Shown here piece after piece: positions 9,279-17,962 of a DNA stretch of 64,000 nt. Made by a program: the position numbers and the translations under genes. The stretch comes from Pseudomonas sp. JM0905a (GTDB taxonomy: Bacteria > Pseudomonadota > Gammaproteobacteria > Pseudomonadales > Pseudomonadaceae): assembly GCF_014700075.1 (NCBI RefSeq), contig NZ_JACXBU010000012.1:1-64000 (forward strand). Direction: 5' to 3'. A model generated the notes under the pieces. The model ran no database searches. It had not been told where the DNA came from and saw only the letters and a list, made by a program, of their open reading frames with translations. Within the stretch, counting starts at the first letter, position 1. Every line of letters begins with the position of its first letter.

Positions 9279-10715
9279 ATGCGCAAATCCGTCTTTACCG
9301 CTTCGGCGCTGGTGTTCGCCCTGGCGCTCGGGGGCTGCTCCATGGCTCCGACCTACGAGCGCCCGGCAGCGCCTGTTCCCCAGGCCTGGAACACCGACAG
9401 CAGTCAGTCCGGCGCCGAGGTCGGTGGCCTCGACTGGCAGGCCTTCATCACCGACGCCGAACTGCGCCGTCTGGTGGGGATCGCGCTCGACAACAACCGT
9501 TCCCTGCGCCAGACGCTGCTGGACATCGAACAGGCTCGCGCGCAGTACCGCATCCAGCGCGCCGACCGGGTGCCGGGGCTCAGCGCCGGCGCTTCGGGCA
9601 ATCGCCAGCGGGTGCCGGCCGACCTGGCCAGCGAAGGTGTCTCGGATGTCAACAGCAGCTACCAGGTCGGGCTGTCGCTGCCCGAGTACGAGCTGGACCT
9701 GTTCGGCCGGGTGAAGAGCCTGACCGACTCGGCACTGGAGCAGTACCTGGCCACTGAAGAGGCGGGCCGCAGTGCGCAGATCGCGCTGGTCGCCGAAGTC
9801 AGCCAGGCCTACCTGACTTACGACGGCGCCCAGCGTCGCCTGGAACTGACCCATCGCACCCTGGCCAGCCGCGAGGACTCCTTCGTGCTGATCGAGCAGC
9901 GCCGCGCCGCCGGTGCCGCCACCGCGCTGGATTACCAGGAAGCGCTGGGACTGGTGGAACAGTCCCGCGCCGAGCTGGAGCGGAACCAGCGGCAGAAGCA
10001 GCAGGCGTTCAACGCCCTGGTGCTGCTGCTCGGTACACCGGACGCCGCGAAGGCGCTTCCGGCGGTATCACGGGACGAGCTGCGGCTGATCCAGGACATT
10101 GCCCCTGGCACCTCATCCGACCTGATCGAGCGGCGCCCGGACATCCTCGCCGCCGAGCGCCGCCTGAAAGCGCGCAATGCCGATATCGGCGCGGCGCGCG
10201 CGGCGTTCTTCCCCCGCATCAGCCTGACCGGCAGCTTCGGTACCTCCAGCGCGGAAATGTCCGGCCTGTTCGGTGGCGGTTCGCGGTCCTGGAGCTTCGT
10301 GCCGAACCTGTCGCTGCCGCTGTTCGATGCCGGACGCAACAGCGCCAACCTGGACCTGGCCGAAGTCCGCAAGGACGCCGCAGTGGCCGAGTATGAAGGC
10401 ACTATCCAGACAGCGTTCCGCGAGGTGGCGGACGCCCTGGCGGCCACCGACACGCTGCGTCGCGAAGAGGTCGCGCGGCGTGCCCTGGCCAACACCAGCA
10501 AGGAAGCCCTGACGTTGGCCAAGGCCCGCTACGAGGGCGGCGTGGACAGCCACCTGCGCTACCTGGATGCCCAGCGCAGCGACTTCCTCAATGAACTGGC
10601 GCTCATCGAGACCAGCACCGAGCGTCAGATCGCCCTGGTCGACCTGTTCCGCGCCCTTGGTGGGGGCTGGGCGCAGCAGTCCGACATCGCTTCGAACGGA
10701 GTGTCGGGTGGATAG
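9279..10715 (+). CDS. outer-membrane efflux channel lipoprotein, OprM/NodT family
   Basis: A 478-residue TolC-like channel. It begins with a lipoprotein signal (MRKSVFTASALVFALALGGC, lipidated Cys at residue 20). It then has two repeats of the outer-membrane efflux protein domain, with typical pieces such as YELDLFGRVKSLTDSA and LIERRPDILAAERRLKARNADIGAARAAFFP kept in order. The ATG at 9279 is chosen because GGAGTGA lies before it; an in-frame GTG at 9270 overlaps the RND stop and is the alternative. It completes the adaptor-pump-channel operon. Confidence 0.93.
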   Translation: MRKSVFTASALVFALALGGCSMAPTYERPAAPVPQAWNTDSSQSGAEVGGLDWQAFITDAELRRLVGIALDNNRSLRQTLLDIEQARAQYRIQRADRVPGLSAGASGNRQRVPADLASEGVSDVNSSYQVGLSLPEYELDLFGRVKSLTDSALEQYLATEEAGRSAQIALVAEVSQAYLTYDGAQRRLELTHRTLASREDSFVLIEQRRAAGAATALDYQEALGLVEQSRAELERNQRQKQQAFNALVLLLGTPDAAKALPAVSRDELRLIQDIAPGTSSDLIERRPDILAAERRLKARNADIGAARAAFFPRISLTGSFGTSSAEMSGLFGGGSRSWSFVPNLSLPLFDAGRNSANLDLAEVRKDAAVAEYEGTIQTAFREVADALAATDTLRREEVARRALANTSKEALTLAKARYEGGVDSHLRYLDAQRSDFLNELALIETSTERQIALVDLFRALGGGWAQQSDIASNGVSGG

Positions 10716-10740
10716 GTAGGCTGGGATACCTCGCGCAGAG

Positions 10741-10761
10741 GAGCCCGCGGGGTGCTTTTTT
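10741..10761 (+). terminator. possible terminator after RND operon
   Basis: A short GC-rich dyad (AGCCCGCGGGGTGCT) runs directly into six T residues, 25 bp after the channel gene stop. The stem is short and bulged, so the call is tentative. Confidence 0.35.
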
Positions 10762-10854
10762 CCAGGAGTTTTAATTAAGGTTAGCCGCGCTAAGCAGGGT
10801 GGTTTCTCCCTCTGCCGGGCGATCGTCATATCAATTGATCAAGGAATGATGCCG

Positions 10855-11679
10855 ATGAGTGACTACCTGCACCTGAACAAGGCCAATTGGGACCAGCGCG
10901 CGCCCCTGCACGCAGCCTCCAGCGGCTACGGGACCGAGGCGTTCGTGAAGGACCCGGCGCACCTTTCGGATGTGGTGCGCTTCGACCTTCCGCGACTGGG
11001 TGACATCGCCGGGCAGCGTGGCGTGCACCTGCAATGCCATATCGGCACCGACACGCTTTCGCTGTCGCGGCTCGGCGCTCGGATGACCGGCCTCGACTTC
11101 TCGCCGGCATCCCTGGAACAGGCACGACTGCTGGCACAGCGTTGCGGCGCGGAAATCGGTTTCGTCGAGTCCGATGTGTATGCCGCTGACCGGGTGCTGC
11201 CGGCCGGCGGATTCGATTTCGTCTACACCGGTATCGGCGCCCTGTGCTGGCTGCCGCGCATTGACGACTGGGCGCGCGTTGTGGCGGCTCTGTTGAAACC
11301 GGGCGGGCGCCTGTTCATCCGCGAGGGCCACCCGATGCTCTGGGCGGTGAACGAGGATCGGGAAGACGGCTTGGTGATCGAGTATCCCTATTTCGAGCGG
11401 GCCGAGCCCACGGTGTGGGACGACGATGGCACCTATGTGGAAACCGATATCGCGCTAACCGCTACCCGGACCCATGAGTGGAATCACGGCCTGGGCGAGA
11501 TCATTTCCGCGCTGTTCCGGCACGGCTTGCAGCTCACCGCCCTGGAGGAGCATGACAGCATCCCCTGGGAAGCCTTGCCCGGTCGGATGGTGCTGGACGG
11601 GTGCGGCGAATGGCGGTTGGCGAAGGAGCGCTGGCGATTGCCGCTGAGCTACACCCTGCAGGGGGTAAAGCTGGGGTAG
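10855..11679 (+). CDS. class I SAM-dependent methyltransferase
   Basis: A 274-residue Rossmann-fold methyltransferase. The SAM-binding region is GVHLQCHIGTDTLSLSRLGA followed by the acidic residue in MTGLDFSPASLEQAR; motif IV-like FDFVYTGIGALCWL and KPGGRLFIREGHP follow. The acceptor cannot be told. Three clustered ATGs occur (10846, 10849, 10855). AAGGA lies directly against the first, so 10855 has the best spacing. It stands alone after the efflux operon. Confidence 0.85.
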   Translation: MSDYLHLNKANWDQRAPLHAASSGYGTEAFVKDPAHLSDVVRFDLPRLGDIAGQRGVHLQCHIGTDTLSLSRLGARMTGLDFSPASLEQARLLAQRCGAEIGFVESDVYAADRVLPAGGFDFVYTGIGALCWLPRIDDWARVVAALLKPGGRLFIREGHPMLWAVNEDREDGLVIEYPYFERAEPTVWDDDGTYVETDIALTATRTHEWNHGLGEIISALFRHGLQLTALEEHDSIPWEALPGRMVLDGCGEWRLAKERWRLPLSYTLQGVKLG

Positions 11680-11718
11680 GACAGATTTCGGGCCCCTGCA
11701 TGAATGGATCGAACGTAT

Positions 11719-11774
11719 AAAAAAGTCGCCACGGTGCGGTCAGCTTACGGGGGGAGGTGGCGACCGTGGCGACT
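11719..11774 (-). terminator. perfect inverted repeat with U-tract on minus strand
   Basis: AGTCGCCACGG (11724-11734) and CCGTGGCGACT (11764-11774) are perfect 11-bp arms around a 29-nt loop. On the minus strand the stem is followed by six T residues (11724-11719), so it can act as a terminator for leftward transcription, possibly that of the DUF3703 gene. A second partial copy of the right arm (GTGGCGAC, 11757-11764) lies in the loop, which would allow an alternative stem. Confidence 0.5.
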
Positions 11775-11873
11775 CCAGCTGTCCTCTGCAAGGGGACAAA
11801 TTCACGGTAGTCGATGCCAGTAAAACGTGCGTCGATTTAACGGTGGAAAGCCGCTGGAGATGTAACGCCTTTT

Positions 11874-11924
11874 GACAAGGTGCCTTGTCCCCGCAGTCGC
11901 GGAACTATTGCCTCCGCGACTGCG
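11874..11924. repeat. two consecutive dyads in a non-coding stretch
   Basis: GACAAGG-TG-CCTTGTC (11874-11889) is followed three bases later by CGCAGTCGCGG / CCGCGACTGCG (11892-11902 and 11914-11924), a perfect 11-bp stem with an 11-nt loop. No gene explains them. The surrounding 11680-11969 is more AT-rich than its neighbours and has no convincing ORF. Confidence 0.5.
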
Positions 11925-11969
11925 CGGCGGCTGCAATAAGTCTGGATGGCTCCAGGTGGGGGACTCCGG

Positions 11970-12257
11970 ATGGACATGGCAGCAATCCGCGGCAAGCAGG
12001 CTTCGGAAGCTGGGGGCAGGGCGAATGCGCCGGTCCAGCAGTTCAACCTGCTGCGCCGGTTCTCGCTGGTCAGTCTGGTGATCATCGGCAGTGTGGCCCT
12101 CGGCGAGATGCGTCATCACGGGCTGGAGGGCATGGAGATGGGCGACGTGCTGGTGCCCTATCACTGCGGCATGCTCACCCGGTCCACGGCGGAGAGCCGC
12201 GAGAACGACGGCACCGCTGTGTGCCTGGGTTTCAAGGTGGCCAGCGGCTCGGCCTGA
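11970..12257 (+). CDS. small ORF with one membrane helix, possibly a truncated sensor or cyclase
   Basis: A 95-residue open frame (MDMAAIRGKQ...) with codon use like the surrounding genes. The segment QQFNLLRRFSLVSLVIIG resembles the first transmembrane helix of Pseudomonas GGDEF/HD-GYP membrane proteins. The expected periplasmic and cytoplasmic domains are missing, and the rest (GEMRHHGLEGMEMGDVL onwards) is unfamiliar. It may be the decayed start of such a gene or a genuine small membrane protein. No clear ribosome binding site. It ends 4 bp from the stop of the convergent DUF3703 gene. Confidence 0.35.
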   Translation: MDMAAIRGKQASEAGGRANAPVQQFNLLRRFSLVSLVIIGSVALGEMRHHGLEGMEMGDVLVPYHCGMLTRSTAESRENDGTAVCLGFKVASGSA

Positions 12258-12261
12258 GGTT

Positions 12262-12597
12262 TCAGTCGAGGAGCTGGTGCAGCTGCTCGGACATCGGCAT
12301 CGGCTGCAAGGCGCTGACCCTGGCGCGGCCGGTGTTACCCAGCGGCACCCAGATGCGCGAGAAGAGCAGGGCGGCCGGCATGCGCATCGCCTGGCCGAGC
12401 ACTTCCCGGTAATCCCCATGTTGCCAACCGGCGCGCAGCATCAACCAGTGGCTGCGCGTATGAAGCACGGGCATGCGCTGGGTGAGGATGTGGGCGCGCT
12501 CCAGCCAGGGCCAGGCCCGTTGCGGAACACGGGCGGCAAGGGCCTGGTCGGCTTGCAGGAAGGCGTGGTCAATGGCGCTGCGAAGGGCGGTTTTCAT
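12262..12597 (-). CDS. DUF3703 family protein
   Basis: A 111-residue soluble protein. It matches the DUF3703 pattern: an N-terminal helix pair (ALRSAIDHAFLQADQALAA), the AWPWLERAHILTQ segment, HTRSHWLMLRAGW, and the end GNTGRARVSALQPMP. Function is not known. The start is uncertain: MKTALR at 12597 aligns best with the family from memory, but another in-frame ATG lies at 12612, and neither has a good ribosome binding site. Confidence 0.7.
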   Translation of the reverse strand: MKTALRSAIDHAFLQADQALAARVPQRAWPWLERAHILTQRMPVLHTRSHWLMLRAGWQHGDYREVLGQAMRMPAALLFSRIWVPLGNTGRARVSALQPMPMSEQLHQLLD

Positions 12598-12673
12598 GGG
12601 GCGTTCATCCATGGGAGGGTAATGCGCGGGAGTGAACACCCTGTAGTTACTTCAGGGTCAAGGGGTGATTCGT

Positions 12674-12691
12674 GGTGGGCTGAAGCCCACC
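12674..12691. repeat. short intergenic palindrome
   Basis: GGTGGGCT-GA-AGCCCACC is a perfect 18-bp dyad followed by CTACGG, resembling small REP-type palindromes common between Pseudomonas genes. It lies between the DUF3703 gene and the end of the dmlR-like gene. Confidence 0.45.
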
Positions 12692-12710
12692 CTACGGGGC
12701 TCCGGCGCCC

Positions 12711-13640
12711 CTATGAACGGCCCCGGTGATCGCGGAAATACTGGCGGAAGAATTCCACCGTCACGCGGATCTTGGCCGAGGTATCCAGCGGCGCGGCATA
12801 CACCGCCCAGATGTTCGCCGGCTGCCGATACTCGGGCAGCACCTGCACCAGGCGTCCGTTCTCCAGGCTTTCACCCACGTCCCACCAGGAGCGCAGGGCG
12901 ATGCCGCGTCCGTCCACGGCCCATTGGTGGACGATCTCGCCGTTGTTGGCCGAGAGGGGGCCGGTGACCTTCACATTTTCCTCTCCAGCCGGTCCATGCA
13001 GGCGCCAGACGCCGAAGGGGTGGTCGCGCTCCTTGATCACCAGGCAGTCGTGCCCGGCCAGCTCCGCCAGGCTGCAGGGCTCGCCGTGGCGCGCCAGGTA
13101 AGAGGGGGCGGCGCAGAGGATGCGGCTGTTCTCCGCCAGCGGCTTGGCGATCAGGTTGGGGGCGATGTTGTCGCCGATGCGGATGTCCAGGTCGAAGCCT
13201 TCGTCGATCAAGTCCACCAGCCGGTCGAACAGGTCCAGGCGGATATCCAGCGCCGGATAACGCTCCGATAGCGCCGACAACGCTGGAGCCACGAGGCGCC
13301 GGCCAAGACCGAAGCTGCTGACGATGCGCAGCTGCCCGCGCGGTTCCTGGTGCAGCTCGGACACTTCGTCGGTCATCCGTTCCACCGCATCGAAGATGGT
13401 CTGCGCCCAGCGGTAGACGCGCTCGCCGTCCTCGCTCACCGCCACGCGACGGGTGGTGCGGTGCAGCAGGCGCACGCCGAGGCTTTCTTCCAGCAGGCGG
13501 ATGCGCTTGCTGACGAAGGCGGGGGAGGTGCCCATCTCGCTGGCGGCAGCGGCGAAGCTGGAGCGGCGGGCGACGAGGACGAAGACGCGGAGGTCTTCCA
13601 GGTTCGGCAGACTGTTCACGATTCGTGTCTTATCTATCAA
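12711..13640 (-). CDS. dmlR: LysR-family regulator, DmlR-like
   Basis: A 309-residue LysR regulator, HTH in residues 13-72 (LEDLRVFVLVARRSSFAAAASEMGTSPAFVSKRIRLLEESL) and a C-terminal effector domain. It is divergent from the D-malate/tartrate dehydrogenase gene with only 89 bp between starts. This reproduces the E. coli dmlR-dmlA (yeaT-yeaU) pair, where DmlR activates dmlA in response to D-malate. The name rests on that synteny plus the family; sequence alone would only say LysR. Confidence 0.8.
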   Translation of the reverse strand: MIDKTRIVNSLPNLEDLRVFVLVARRSSFAAAASEMGTSPAFVSKRIRLLEESLGVRLLHRTTRRVAVSEDGERVYRWAQTIFDAVERMTDEVSELHQEPRGQLRIVSSFGLGRRLVAPALSALSERYPALDIRLDLFDRLVDLIDEGFDLDIRIGDNIAPNLIAKPLAENSRILCAAPSYLARHGEPCSLAELAGHDCLVIKERDHPFGVWRLHGPAGEENVKVTGPLSANNGEIVHQWAVDGRGIALRSWWDVGESLENGRLVQVLPEYRQPANIWAVYAAPLDTSAKIRVTVEFFRQYFRDHRGRS

Positions 13641-13729
13641 TGAAGTGCTGGATTATCTTTGTTGCGAGCCCTTATAGCATGGTCGTCACCCCGCCTGAAC
13701 AGGGCGCCTTCACCAAGGGCACGACCAGC

Positions 13730-14812
13730 ATGAACAAGAAGACATTCAAGATCGCCGCCATTCCTGGCGACGGCATCGGCAACGAAGTTCTCCCCGAGGG
13801 CCTCCGGGTCGTCGAAGCGGCGGCCCGCAAGTGGGGCCTTGACCTCTCCTTCGAAACCATCGAGTGGGCCAGCTGCGACTACTACCTGCAGCACGGCAAG
13901 ATGATGCCGGACGACTGGTTCGAGCAGCTCAAAGGCTTCGACGCCCTCTACTTCGGCGCCGTAGGCTGGCCGGACAAGGTGCCCGACCACATCTCCCTCT
14001 GGGGCTCGCTGCTGAAGTTCCGCCGCGACTTCGACCAGTACGTGAACATCCGCCCGGTGCGCCTGTTCCCCGGCGTGCCGTGCCCGCTGGCCGGACGCGA
14101 ACCCGGCGACATCGATTTCGTGGTGATCCGCGAGAACACCGAGGGCGAGTATTCCTCCCTGGGCGGCCGCATGTTCGAAGGCACCGAGCATGAGTTCGTG
14201 CTGCAGGAGTCGGTGTTCACCCGTCGTGGCGTCGACCGCATCCTCAAGTACGCCTTCGACCTGGCCCAGACCCGCGAGCGCAAGCAGTTGACCGCTGCCA
14301 CCAAGTCCAACGGCATGGCGGTGAGCATGCCCTACTGGGATGAGCGGGTGGCCGCGATGGCCGAGAAGTACCCGGAGATCAAGTGGGACAAGCAGCACAT
14401 CGACATCCTCTGCGCGCGCTTCGTGTTGCAGCCGGATCGCTTCGACGTAGTGGTGGCCTCCAACCTGTTCGGCGACATCCTCTCCGATCTGGGCCCGGCC
14501 TGTGCTGGCACCATAGGCATCGCGCCCTCGGCCAACCTGAATCCGGAGCGCAACTTCCCGTCGTTGTTCGAGCCGGTTCATGGTTCGGCCCCGGACATCT
14601 ACGGCCGCAACATCGCCAACCCCATCGCCATGATTTGGTCGGGCGCGCTGATGCTGGACTTCCTCGGCAATGGCGACGAGCGCTACAAGGCAGCCCACGA
14701 CGGCATCCTGCAAGCCATCGAGCGGGTGATCGCCGAAGGTCCGGTGACGCCGGACCTGGGCGGCAAGGCCTCGACCCAGGACGTGGGCAAGGCGATCGCC
14801 GACGCCCTGTAA
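13730..14812 (+). CDS. dmlA: D-malate / tartrate dehydrogenase (decarboxylating)
   Basis: A 360-residue beta-decarboxylating dehydrogenase of the isocitrate/isopropylmalate family, TtuC/DmlA subgroup. It oxidises D-malate to pyruvate and CO2 with NAD; relatives also act on tartrate. Seen in the sequence: IAAIPGDGIGNEVLPEG at the N-terminus, the substrate loop SLWGSLLKFRRDFDQYVNIRP, IRENTEGEYS, the metal-binding aspartates in FDVVVASNLFGDILSD, and FEPVHGSAPDI. The ATG at 13730 gives the family's usual start; the frame is open 35 codons upstream into the dmlR promoter and is rejected. It opens the carnitine island. Confidence 0.9.
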   Translation: MNKKTFKIAAIPGDGIGNEVLPEGLRVVEAAARKWGLDLSFETIEWASCDYYLQHGKMMPDDWFEQLKGFDALYFGAVGWPDKVPDHISLWGSLLKFRRDFDQYVNIRPVRLFPGVPCPLAGREPGDIDFVVIRENTEGEYSSLGGRMFEGTEHEFVLQESVFTRRGVDRILKYAFDLAQTRERKQLTAATKSNGMAVSMPYWDERVAAMAEKYPEIKWDKQHIDILCARFVLQPDRFDVVVASNLFGDILSDLGPACAGTIGIAPSANLNPERNFPSLFEPVHGSAPDIYGRNIANPIAMIWSGALMLDFLGNGDERYKAAHDGILQAIERVIAEGPVTPDLGGKASTQDVGKAIADAL

Positions 14813-14820
14813 GCCTTAAT

Positions 14821-14855
14821 CCGGCCGCCTTTGAGAAAAGGCGGCCGGCGCTTTT
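14821..14855 (+). terminator. intrinsic terminator after dmlA
   Basis: CCGGCCGCCTTT (14821-14832) and AAAGGCGGCCGG (14837-14848) form a perfect 12-bp stem with a GAGA loop, followed by CGCTTTT. It separates dmlA from the transporter gene, so the latter needs its own promoter. Confidence 0.85.
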
Positions 14856-14880
14856 CCGCAGGTGACAGACGGCCTGCAAA

Positions 14881-14958
14881 TTGTCCGACAGGAGTTGCTT
14901 TGAGAGCGTATTTCGGACAAGCTGTTAACCAATGGATTAACGTAAACCAATGATTAAC
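14881..14958 (+). promoter_or_regulatory. regulatory region of the BCCT gene with repeated TTAAC sites
   Basis: Two elements stand out. TTGTCCGA (14881-14888) and TCGGACAA (14913-14920) are perfect 8-bp inverted arms. Directly after come two adjacent direct repeats, 14924-14941 and 14942-14958, both of the form GT(T/A)AACCAATG-ATTAAC. GTTAAC pairs recur upstream of cntA, so a shared regulator of the carnitine genes is likely. Confidence 0.55.
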
Positions 14959-15025
14959 AAATAGCGTAATCCGGCAAACCCCCTGCCTGATGGGGCGCCG
15001 GGTTATCCAGTTCCAGGAGACATCG

Positions 15026-16639
15026 ATGTCCAACAACAATAAGAAAGACATGTTCTTGATCACGGCGAGCCTGATCGCCGTGGCGCTGACCGTGATCGGC
15101 CTTGCTGCGTTCCCTGCCGAGTCGGAGGCCATGGCCAACCGGCTCTTTGAGATTTCCACCCGCACCTTCGGTACCACCGTGCAGTTGTTCGTGTTCGGCA
15201 CCGCCCTGGCCGTGCTGTACCTCGCGTTCAGCAAGTACGGCAACATCCGCCTGGGCAACGGCAAGCCCGAGTACACGAACATGACCTGGGTGTTCATGTT
15301 CATCTGCGCCGGCATGGGCTCCTCGACCCTCTACTGGGGCGTGATGGAGTGGGCGTACTACTACCAGACGCCCGGCCTGAACATCGCCGCTGGCAGCCGC
15401 GAGGCGCTGGACTTCAGCGTCAGCTATTCCTTCTTCCACTGGGGCATCAGCGCCTGGTCGCTCTACGCGCTGTCGTCGCTGGCGCTCGCCTATCACTTCC
15501 ACGTGCGCAAGAAGAGCGGCCTGGGCCTGGCTTCGATCATCGAAGCGGTCACCGGCTTCCGCGCCAACGGCCCGGTAGGCCGCCTGGTCGACCTGATCTT
15601 CCTGCTCACCATGTTCGGCGCGCTGACCGTTTCCCTGGCGCTCACCGCATCCACCCTGACCCGTGGCCTGTCCGGCCTCACCGGCATCCCGGACACCTTC
15701 GTCACCCAACTGGTGGTGATCGGCGTCGTGGCGGTGATCTTCTCCCTGAGTTCCTACATCGGCATCGACGGCGGTATGCAGCGCCTGTCGAAGATGGTCT
15801 GCGTCGGCGCCCTGGCCTTCGCTGGCGTGGTGTTCCTGGTCGGTCCGAGCCAGTTCACCCTGAACAACACCGCCAATGCCATCGGCCTGATGATCCAGAA
15901 CTACGTGCACATGAGCCTGTTCACCGACCCGGCGGGCGACGGTGCCTTCACCCGCAACTGGACGGTGTTCTACTGGCTGTGGTGGGTGTCCTACGCGCCG
16001 GGCGTGGCGATGTTCGTGACCCGCGTATCCAAGGGCCGCAAGATCAAGGAAGTGGTCGCCGCACTGCTGCTCGGCGGTAGCGTGGGCTGCTGGTTCTTCT
16101 TCGGCGCGCTGGAAAGCTACAGCATGCACCAGTTCATTACCGGCGCCATCGACGTGCCGCGCATCCTCAGCGAGCAGGGCGGCGAGACCGCCGTGGAAAT
16201 GCTGCTGACCGCGCTGCCCTTCGGCAAAGTGTTCCTGGCGGTGTACCTGTTCATCATGGCGGTGTTCTGCGCCTCCCACATGGATGCGGCAGCCTATGCC
16301 GTGGCAGCCACCAGCACCCGCAACCTGAAGGAAGGCCAGGACCCGACCCCGACCCACCGTCTGTTCTGGTGCGTGATGCTGACCCTGATCCCGCTGGCCA
16401 TGCTGTTCGCCAAGGCATCGCTGTCCACCATGAAAACCGCTGTGGTGCTCACCGCGATCCCCTTCCTGGTGATTCTGCTGACCAAGATCTACGGCTTCTT
16501 CAAATGGATGCTGGAAGACTACGGCAGCATGCCGGCCCACCTGATCGAGGAAGAAGCGGTACGCCGCGGCCTGGACGAAAGCGTCGAGCCGCCGAAAGCG
16601 GAAGAGGGCGTGCGCCTGAAACCCGCCACCGCGCAATGA
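15026..16639 (+). CDS. BCCT-family transporter (carnitine/betaine type), YeaV-like
   Basis: A 537-residue betaine/carnitine/choline transporter with twelve predicted helices. The family signature is visible as [20 protein letters not shown] followed by [12 protein letters not shown]. It also shows the aromatic-rich segments typical of quaternary-amine pockets ([28 protein letters not shown]). AGGAGA precedes the ATG at 15026; a longer frame from 14990 lacks one. It takes the place of yeaV in the E. coli yeaTUVWX order, next to cntA, so L-carnitine or gamma-butyrobetaine is the likely substrate. Proton- or sodium-coupled uptake versus exchange cannot be decided here. Confidence 0.9.
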   Translation: MSNNNKKDMFLITASLIAVALTVIGLAAFPAESEAMANRLFEISTRTFGTTVQLFVFGTALAVLYLAFSKYGNIRLGNGKPEYTNMTWVFMFICAGMGSSTLYWGVMEWAYYYQTPGLNIAAGSREALDFSVSYSFFHWGISAWSLYALSSLALAYHFHVRKKSGLGLASIIEAVTGFRANGPVGRLVDLIFLLTMFGALTVSLALTASTLTRGLSGLTGIPDTFVTQLVVIGVVAVIFSLSSYIGIDGGMQRLSKMVCVGALAFAGVVFLVGPSQFTLNNTANAIGLMIQNYVHMSLFTDPAGDGAFTRNWTVFYWLWWVSYAPGVAMFVTRVSKGRKIKEVVAALLLGGSVGCWFFFGALESYSMHQFITGAIDVPRILSEQGGETAVEMLLTALPFGKVFLAVYLFIMAVFCASHMDAAAYAVAATSTRNLKEGQDPTPTHRLFWCVMLTLIPLAMLFAKASLSTMKTAVVLTAIPFLVILLTKIYGFFKWMLEDYGSMPAHLIEEEAVRRGLDESVEPPKAEEGVRLKPATAQ

Positions 16640-16650
16640 GTTGAGTTGTA

Positions 16651-16670
16651 CCTGCACACGGATGTGCAGG
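16651..16670 (+). terminator. hairpin after BCCT gene
   Basis: CCTGCACA-cgga-TGTGCAGG is a perfect 8-bp stem 12 bp past the stop. No T-run follows directly; an AAAAAATTTT stretch comes 8 bases later. It may be a weak terminator or an RNA-stabilising 3' hairpin. Confidence 0.4.
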
Positions 16671-16696
16671 AACGGCCAAAAAATTTTGCCCGCTCT

Positions 16697-16720
16697 GTTA
16701 ACTAGCAGATTTGTGTTAAC
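16697..16720 (+). promoter_or_regulatory. paired GTTAAC sites upstream of cntA
   Basis: GTTAAC at 16697-16702 and again at 16715-16720, centres 18 bp apart, lie 66 bp before the cntA start. The same hexamer and related ATTAAC sites occur before the BCCT gene. Each GTTAAC is itself palindromic. A common operator for the carnitine genes is inferred. Confidence 0.5.
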
Positions 16721-16785
16721 TAAAAGTAAAAAGCTGTGATGGCGCGGCCCCGGCCGATGCCTTTCAAATGCCTGGAGTACATAAG

Positions 16786-17907
16786 ATGAACGATATCCAA
16801 CGCCTGCCTGCCGACTTCTGCGCCAACGCCGATGAGGCCTACACCATTCCTGCCAGCTACTACACCCGCCCGGAAGTCTTCGATTTCGAGAAGGAAAAGA
16901 TCTTCGCCAACAGCTGGGTCTGCGTCGGCCATCGCAGCGAAGTGGCCGAGAACAATGCCTACATCACCCGCGAGATCATCGGCGAGAGCATCATCGTCGT
17001 ACGCGGCCGTGACGCTGAACTGCGCGCCTTCTACAACGTCTGCCCGCACCGTGGCCACCAGCTGCTGCAGGGCGACGGCAAGGCGAAGAACGTGATCACC
17101 TGCCCGTACCACGCCTGGACCTTCAAGCTCGACGGCGAGCTGGCCCATGCGCGCAACTGCGACCACGTGGCCAACTTCGACAAGGCCAACTCCAGCCTGG
17201 TGCAGCTGCGCGTGGAGGAATACGCCGGCTTCATCTTCGTCAACATGAACAAGGACGCAGGCAGCGTCGAAGAACAGCTGCCGGGCCTCGAAGCCCGCCT
17301 GCGCCAGGCCTGCCCGGTGGTGGACGACCTGCACCTGGCCGCGCGTTTCGTCACCGAAACCCCGGCCAACTGGAAGTCCATCGTCGACAACTACATGGAG
17401 TGCTACCACTGCGCCCCGGCCCATCCGGGCTTCTCCGACTCCGTGGACGTCGGCCAGTACACCCACACCATGCACGGCAACTGGTCCCTGCAGTACGGCC
17501 TGGCCAAGCCGTCGGAGAAGTCCTTCAAGTTCGATGAGTCGGTGAAGGACCCGTCCTTCAGCGGCTTCTGGGTCTGGCCCTGCACCATGTTCAACGCACC
17601 GCCCGGCGGCAACTTCATGACGGTGATCTACGAGTTCCCGGTCAGCGCCGAAGTGACCCTGCAGCACTACGACATCTACTTCCTCAACAAGGACATCACC
17701 CCCGAGCAGCAATCGCTGATCGAGTGGTACCGCGACGTGTTCCGTCCGGAAGACCTGCGCCTGGTGGAAAGTGTGCAGAAGGGCCTGAAGTCCCGTGGCT
17801 ATCGCGGCCAGGGGCGGATCATGGTCGACCAGCAGCGCAGCGGCCAGAGCGAGCACGGCATCGCCCACTTCCACAACCTGATCGCCGTCGCCCACCTGGA
17901 CCGTTGA
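16786..17907 (+). CDS. cntA: carnitine monooxygenase oxygenase subunit CntA
   Basis: A 373-residue Rieske-type oxygenase that cleaves L-carnitine to trimethylamine and malic semialdehyde with O2 and electrons from CntB. Rieske ligands are C86, H88, C106 and H109 (CPHRGH and CPYHAW). The mononuclear iron ligands are H208, H213 and D323. The residue bridging the two centres is Glu205 (DNYMECYHC) instead of the usual Asp, which is the diagnostic feature of CntA; positions agree with the published CntA numbering as I remember it. The ATG at 16786 is used; six extra upstream codons are open but unsupported. Paired GTTAAC sites lie upstream. Confidence 0.93.
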   Translation: MNDIQRLPADFCANADEAYTIPASYYTRPEVFDFEKEKIFANSWVCVGHRSEVAENNAYITREIIGESIIVVRGRDAELRAFYNVCPHRGHQLLQGDGKAKNVITCPYHAWTFKLDGELAHARNCDHVANFDKANSSLVQLRVEEYAGFIFVNMNKDAGSVEEQLPGLEARLRQACPVVDDLHLAARFVTETPANWKSIVDNYMECYHCAPAHPGFSDSVDVGQYTHTMHGNWSLQYGLAKPSEKSFKFDESVKDPSFSGFWVWPCTMFNAPPGGNFMTVIYEFPVSAEVTLQHYDIYFLNKDITPEQQSLIEWYRDVFRPEDLRLVESVQKGLKSRGYRGQGRIMVDQQRSGQSEHGIAHFHNLIAVAHLDR

Positions 17908-17962
17908 TGACCCTGGCTGCCGCCTGCGCGCGGCGGCCCGTGTCGCGAAGAGGAATGACCGA

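Noticed and set aside
14954..16657. A 567-codon minus-strand frame opposite the BCCT gene
   Set aside because: Low-complexity His/Gly/Gln composition and full overlap with a well-supported transporter gene.
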